64,000 nt of DNA, taken from the NCBI GenBank assembly GCA_900318815.1, contig ONMA01000030.1, forward strand, positions 1-64,000, given 5' to 3'. This DNA comes from an uncultured Prevotellaceae bacterium (GTDB lineage: Bacteria > Bacteroidota > Bacteroidia > Bacteroidales > Bacteroidaceae). Shown here one piece after another: positions 60,260 through 64,000 of this stretch (position 1 is the first letter of the stretch; the number at the start of each line of letters is the position of its first letter). Made by a program: the position numbers and the translations under genes. The notes under the pieces were generated by a model, which saw only the letters and a program-made list of their open reading frames with translations, had not been told where the DNA came from and searched no databases.

Positions 60260-63088
60260 ATGAGAACCCTGCAACACTCATACAGACTCTTCAGCCTGAC
60301 GACTATCGGCCGCATGCTTCTGCTGCTGACAGTCCTCAACTTCCAGTCCTCAGCTTCCTGGGCTCAGGACTGGAGCAAGCGCTTCAACAAACAGCATCCG
60401 CTCATCATCGTGGGCGACTGGGACAAACCGCCTTACGAGTACCTTGACGAGAACGGCACGCCCGTAGGCTCCAACATCGACATCATGCGCGAGGTGTTCA
60501 GCGACATGGGCATTGAGTACCGCTACGTGCTCAAGGAGTGGAGTACTGCCATAAGGACGTTTGAACGGGGACAAGCCGACCTCATCCTGAGCAACTTCAA
60601 CCGCTATCGCAACAAGGGGTACTACTGCTCGGAAAACATCATCAACTACAACCGCCTGTGTGCCGCCTCTATCGGCGACTCGGCACAGATACTGAGCCAC
60701 AAGCAGCTCAAAGACAGCGGCGTGGTGCTGAAGACCGGCGACTACACCGACACCTACTTCCGCGACATCGACGACTCCTCCCTCGTCGATCACCAGACAC
60801 CCCGAGTGGCACTCATCGGCGTGAAGAACGGCGACTACAAGTACTTCGTCTGGGGCGAGGAACCGCTGAAATGGAAGATACGCGAGTTCAACATCGAAGG
60901 TCTCGTACTCAACGACGTCGAGCTGCCCGTGAGCGAGATCTGCATCGTAGGCCGCGACAAGGCACTCATCGACGAGATTGACGACCGCTACTCCCGACTG
61001 AAGCAGCGAGGAGACATCCAGACCATCAAGGACCGATGGATGCACCCCGAGCGCATTAACGACGATTCGCAGTCCATCGGCATTCTCATCATCCTCGGCA
61101 TCGTCGTCCTCGTTGTCATCTTCATCCTGTTCAACCGGCTGGCCAAGATACACGTCAAGGCAGTGACCCGCACCTCAACCGAACTGAACAAGATGATGGC
61201 CAAGGCCCTGCACATGGGCAACTTCCACATCATGGAGTATGACATACGCAACGACCTGATGGTGAACCTCTCGGGCAACATCCTCCCCAAGCGCGGCATC
61301 ACGCTCGAAGAGTTCACCAGCCATATACACCCCTCGCAGCAGGCTGAGTTCAGGCAGAAGGCTGAGCGCCTGCTCAACGGACGCGAGAAGAAGTTTGAAC
61401 TGGACAAGCGCTGGCGCACCTTCGGCAACCAGGGCGAGTGGCTCAACCTGCAGGGACATGCCATCGTCGAGATGGACGAGGAAGGCAAGCCGGCCTACGT
61501 CATCAACGCCGTGAACGACGTGACGCGCGACCTGGCCGAGGACAAGGCCAAGCGCGAGATGGACAACATGTACAACAGCCTGCTCAACATCCCGTTCATG
61601 GCCCTGTCGTTCTACGACAAGAACGGCTACCTCATAGGACTCAACGACGCCATGCGCGACCTGTGCGGCATCAACCGCAACGACCACGAGACCGCCCGCT
61701 TCTGGGAGACCGTCAGCCTGTTCGACATCCCCCTCTTCCGCAGCTGCTACTCGCCCGAGGACCGCGACCCCATCTTTGTGTGCCAGCACATGCAGTATGC
61801 CGACATGGGCATCGACCACTACATCAAGTTCTTCATCCGCCCGCTGTTCAACCAGAAAGGCGAACTCACCAACTACATCGTGGCCGCACTCGACGTGACC
61901 AACGAGCACGACCGCGATCGCGCTAACTACATACACACCGTGCACACCCGCGACCTGCTCGCACAGGCCGAACTCTACAAGAATCGGCTGAGATTCATGC
62001 TCGAAAAAGACCGCAACTTCCTCTGGAGCAGCGACATGGACTCAGGGAAATGGCACTTCTACCGCACCCTCGACGAGGATGTCGACGTGTCTCTGGACAT
62101 CGACACCTCGCTGGCCTATATGAGCGAGGACGAGCGGGCCGAAGTACTCTCTGTGCTGACCAACCCACTGCCCAACCAGAAGCCGTTCAGCCAGCTGTTC
62201 CACTATACCCACACCGTGCAGAGCAACGCCCCCGCATGCTTCATCATCAGCGGCTGGCCCGTCTTTAACGAAGACGGATCGGTCAAGGGCCACAAGGGAC
62301 TGTCGCGCGAAGTGACCGACGTTATGCTTATGCGCCAGCAACTGGAGAAGGAAACCCACCTGGCACAGGAGATAGGACGGCTGAAGAGCGTGTTCATGGC
62401 CTCAATGACCCACGAGCTGCGCACCCCGCTGAACGCCATCATCGGCTTCACCGACGTGCTGAAATCCATGGGCCAGTGCGAGGGGAGCGAGGAGTACATA
62501 CGCATCATACGCACTAACTGCGACATGCTGCGACACCTCATCAACGACATCCTTACCGACACGTCGCTCAGTGCAAACACCACCATCATCAAAGCGACCG
62601 ACGTGGACTTCTCCAAATCCTTCGACGACATCTGCCTCATCCTGCAGCAGCGCATGGAGAACGGCGTCGCCTTCATCAAGGACAATCCCTATGAGACCTT
62701 CCCCACGAGAATCGACATGGGACGCATCGACCAGGTGATTACCAACCTGGTGTCGAATGCCATCAAGTTCACCAAGGAGGGACACATCCGCGTGGGCTAC
62801 CGCTACGAGAGACAGAGCCTCTACATCTACTGCGAGGACACGGGACAGGGCATTCCCAAGAACAGGCAGAAGGTCATCTTCGACCGCTTTGTCAAGCTCG
62901 ACGAGTACTCGCAAGGCACAGGCATGGGCCTGGCCATCTGCAAGAGCATCGTGGAGAGGTGCGGCGGACAGATAGGCGTCGTCAGCCAAGGCATAGGCAC
63001 GGGCAGCACCTTCTGGTTCAGCATCCCCTGCAAGCCCATCGCTCCATTACCCAACTTCCACCACCCATTACCCGACACTCATGGCTAA
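60260..63088 (+). CDS. SBP-type sensor kinase B', intact phospho-acceptor His
   Basis: 942 residues. Signal peptide, SBP_bac_3-like domain (GDWDKPPYEYLDENGTPVGSNIDIM ... YFVWGEEPLKW ... LIDEIDDRYSRLKQ), TM (ILIILGIVVLVVIFILFNRL), PAS segments, and H-box SMTHELRTPLNAIIGF with His718; N-box NLVSNAIKFT, EDTGQGIPK, GTGMGLAICKSIVE. Paralogue of kinase B (54508). Its last 8 nt overlap the AraC gene, so the two are coupled in translation. No receiver domain. Confidence 0.9.
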   Translation: MRTLQHSYRLFSLTTIGRMLLLLTVLNFQSSASWAQDWSKRFNKQHPLIIVGDWDKPPYEYLDENGTPVGSNIDIMREVFSDMGIEYRYVLKEWSTAIRTFERGQADLILSNFNRYRNKGYYCSENIINYNRLCAASIGDSAQILSHKQLKDSGVVLKTGDYTDTYFRDIDDSSLVDHQTPRVALIGVKNGDYKYFVWGEEPLKWKIREFNIEGLVLNDVELPVSEICIVGRDKALIDEIDDRYSRLKQRGDIQTIKDRWMHPERINDDSQSIGILIILGIVVLVVIFILFNRLAKIHVKAVTRTSTELNKMMAKALHMGNFHIMEYDIRNDLMVNLSGNILPKRGITLEEFTSHIHPSQQAEFRQKAERLLNGREKKFELDKRWRTFGNQGEWLNLQGHAIVEMDEEGKPAYVINAVNDVTRDLAEDKAKREMDNMYNSLLNIPFMALSFYDKNGYLIGLNDAMRDLCGINRNDHETARFWETVSLFDIPLFRSCYSPEDRDPIFVCQHMQYADMGIDHYIKFFIRPLFNQKGELTNYIVAALDVTNEHDRDRANYIHTVHTRDLLAQAELYKNRLRFMLEKDRNFLWSSDMDSGKWHFYRTLDEDVDVSLDIDTSLAYMSEDERAEVLSVLTNPLPNQKPFSQLFHYTHTVQSNAPACFIISGWPVFNEDGSVKGHKGLSREVTDVMLMRQQLEKETHLAQEIGRLKSVFMASMTHELRTPLNAIIGFTDVLKSMGQCEGSEEYIRIIRTNCDMLRHLINDILTDTSLSANTTIIKATDVDFSKSFDDICLILQQRMENGVAFIKDNPYETFPTRIDMGRIDQVITNLVSNAIKFTKEGHIRVGYRYERQSLYIYCEDTGQGIPKNRQKVIFDRFVKLDEYSQGTGMGLAICKSIVERCGGQIGVVSQGIGTGSTFWFSIPCKPIAPLPNFHHPLPDTHG

Positions 63089-63962
63089 ACAAATCTGCAA
63101 ATATATGCTCGCCAGCGAGCGCGACCAGCGCTGGGGGCTCACCGTGACCACCATCGGCTACGAGGAGATAGGCCCCCACGACAGCTATCCCACCCGCGGC
63201 CATGCCGACGGCTACTACTTTGACCTGGACAAGGGTCGCATCCTTCCCGAATACCAGCTGCTCTACATCATCGGCGGCGAAGGCATCTTCCACAGCCACA
63301 CCGTGCCCGAGGCCCGCCTGAAGGCCGGCGACTTCTTCCTGCTGTTTCCCGGCGAATGGCACAGCTACCACCCCACGGGGCCGAAGGGATGGACCAAGTA
63401 CTGGATAGGATTCAAGGGCGACAACATGGATCAGCGCGTGCGATCCGGGTTCCTCTCGCCCACCAAGCCCATCTACCATGTGGGCTACTCCGACCTCATC
63501 GAGACACTCTACAAGCAAGCCTACGAGGCTGCGGTGGCCGAGGAGGCCTACTCGCAGCAGCTCATGGCCGGCATCGTGAACCACCTCATCGGCATGATGT
63601 ACTCCTTAGAGCGCAACATCGAGCTCAAGGCCAAGAACCAGAACCACGTGGAAATGATTGGGCGCGCAAGGATGCGCATACGCGAGTCGCTCGAGTCGGC
63701 GCTCACCATCCAGCAGGTGGCCGAGGAGATGGGGGTCAGCTACAGCAACTTCCGCAAGCTCTTCAAGGAGCACACGGGGTTCTCGCCCGCCACCTACCAG
63801 CAGGACCTGCGCCTGCAACGGGCCAAGGAACTCCTCTCCACCACCGACATGAGCATCAAGGAGATAGCCTACCGTCTGAACTTCGACTCGCCCGACTACT
63901 TCTCCGCCAAGTTCAAAATCAAGACGGGCATGAAACCCAGCGACGTGCGCAGCACACAGTAA
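63081..63962 (+). CDS. AraC-family transcription regulator
   Basis: 293 residues. N-terminal cupin-type AraC_binding domain (PEYQLLYIIGGEGIFHSHTVPEARLKAGDFFLLFPGEWHSYHP) and C-terminal HTH_18 (LTIQQVAEEMGVSYSNFRKLFKEHTGFSPATYQQDLRLQRAKELL, then IKEIAYRLNFDSPDYFSAKFKIKTGMKPSDVR). It overlaps kinase B' by 8 nt. It has no receiver domain, so it should respond to a sugar-like ligand rather than phosphotransfer. Its target is unknown and no regulated transporter genes are in view. Confidence 0.92.
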   Translation: MAKQICKYMLASERDQRWGLTVTTIGYEEIGPHDSYPTRGHADGYYFDLDKGRILPEYQLLYIIGGEGIFHSHTVPEARLKAGDFFLLFPGEWHSYHPTGPKGWTKYWIGFKGDNMDQRVRSGFLSPTKPIYHVGYSDLIETLYKQAYEAAVAEEAYSQQLMAGIVNHLIGMMYSLERNIELKAKNQNHVEMIGRARMRIRESLESALTIQQVAEEMGVSYSNFRKLFKEHTGFSPATYQQDLRLQRAKELLSTTDMSIKEIAYRLNFDSPDYFSAKFKIKTGMKPSDVRSTQ

Positions 63963-64000
63963 TACAATCTACTAAAATTGACGGCCTGGAAGGGTCTCTT

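Noticed and set aside
1..64000. tRNA or rRNA genes
   Set aside because: No cloverleaf-like or rRNA-like sequence was noticed on either strand by eye; a tRNAscan run would settle it.

Overview
The window looks like a chromosomal segment of a plant-polysaccharide-using member of Bacteroidales, most likely Prevotella or a close relative. The evidence is repeated use of the Bacteroidota promoter (TTTG or TTG, 19-21 nt, TAnnTTTG), a T9SS-type sorting tail on a secreted esterase, BspA-like leucine-rich repeats, and the core order lpxB-surE / parA-parB-DUF5683-mltD-rel. No rRNA, tRNA or CRISPR array was seen. All family names are by-eye recognition; no database search was run.

Layout. 0.5-4 kb: RecD-like helicase, DUF4332 protein, Sfp-type phosphopantetheinyl transferase, bile-acid:Na symporter-family protein. 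4-10.4 kb: accessory region with a hairpin-bracketed ATPase-nuclease gene, a truncated BspA-like gene, an RloA/RloB (AbiL-like) pair and a second, less familiar ATPase plus small-protein pair. 10.4-15.1 kb: secreted esterase, a VapE/VirE-type helicase and a partner HU-like protein, with repeats between. 15.1-28.1 kb: a five-gene leftward operon, STAS - outer-membrane barrel - MATE exporter - SpoIIE phosphatase/RsbW-like kinase - 2491-residue NRPS (C-A-T-C-A-T-reductase), from one good promoter. 28.1-30.3 kb: gene debris and a paralogue of the ATPase-nuclease, also with a hairpin upstream. 30.4-38.5 kb: a defence-type island with DndE/HerA-like, DndD-like, small protein, type III Res-like helicase-nuclease and Mod-like methyltransferase, plus a divergent 38-codon gene. 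39.5-47.6 kb: housekeeping genes. 47.6-50.3 kb: pectinesterase, a decayed GH32 remnant and fructokinase. 50.4-64 kb: a histidine kinase, then four tandem sensor kinases with periplasmic solute-binding-type domains and an AraC regulator.

Two assemblies stand out. The four kinases form an A-B-A'-B' tandem in which both A members have lost the phospho-acceptor histidine (Tyr and Glu instead) but keep ATP-binding motifs, while both B members keep it; no receiver domain is present and the last gene overlaps an AraC regulator. The NRPS operon joins a partner-switching module to an assembly line predicted to release a peptide aldehyde or alcohol, with an exporter and an outer-membrane barrel; a PPTase that could prime it lies 12 kb away.

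A third theme is repeat invasion: short palindromic or tandem repeats sit between genes and also in frame within the helicase, the NRPS (several sites), the SpoIIE phosphatase and the MATE exporter.
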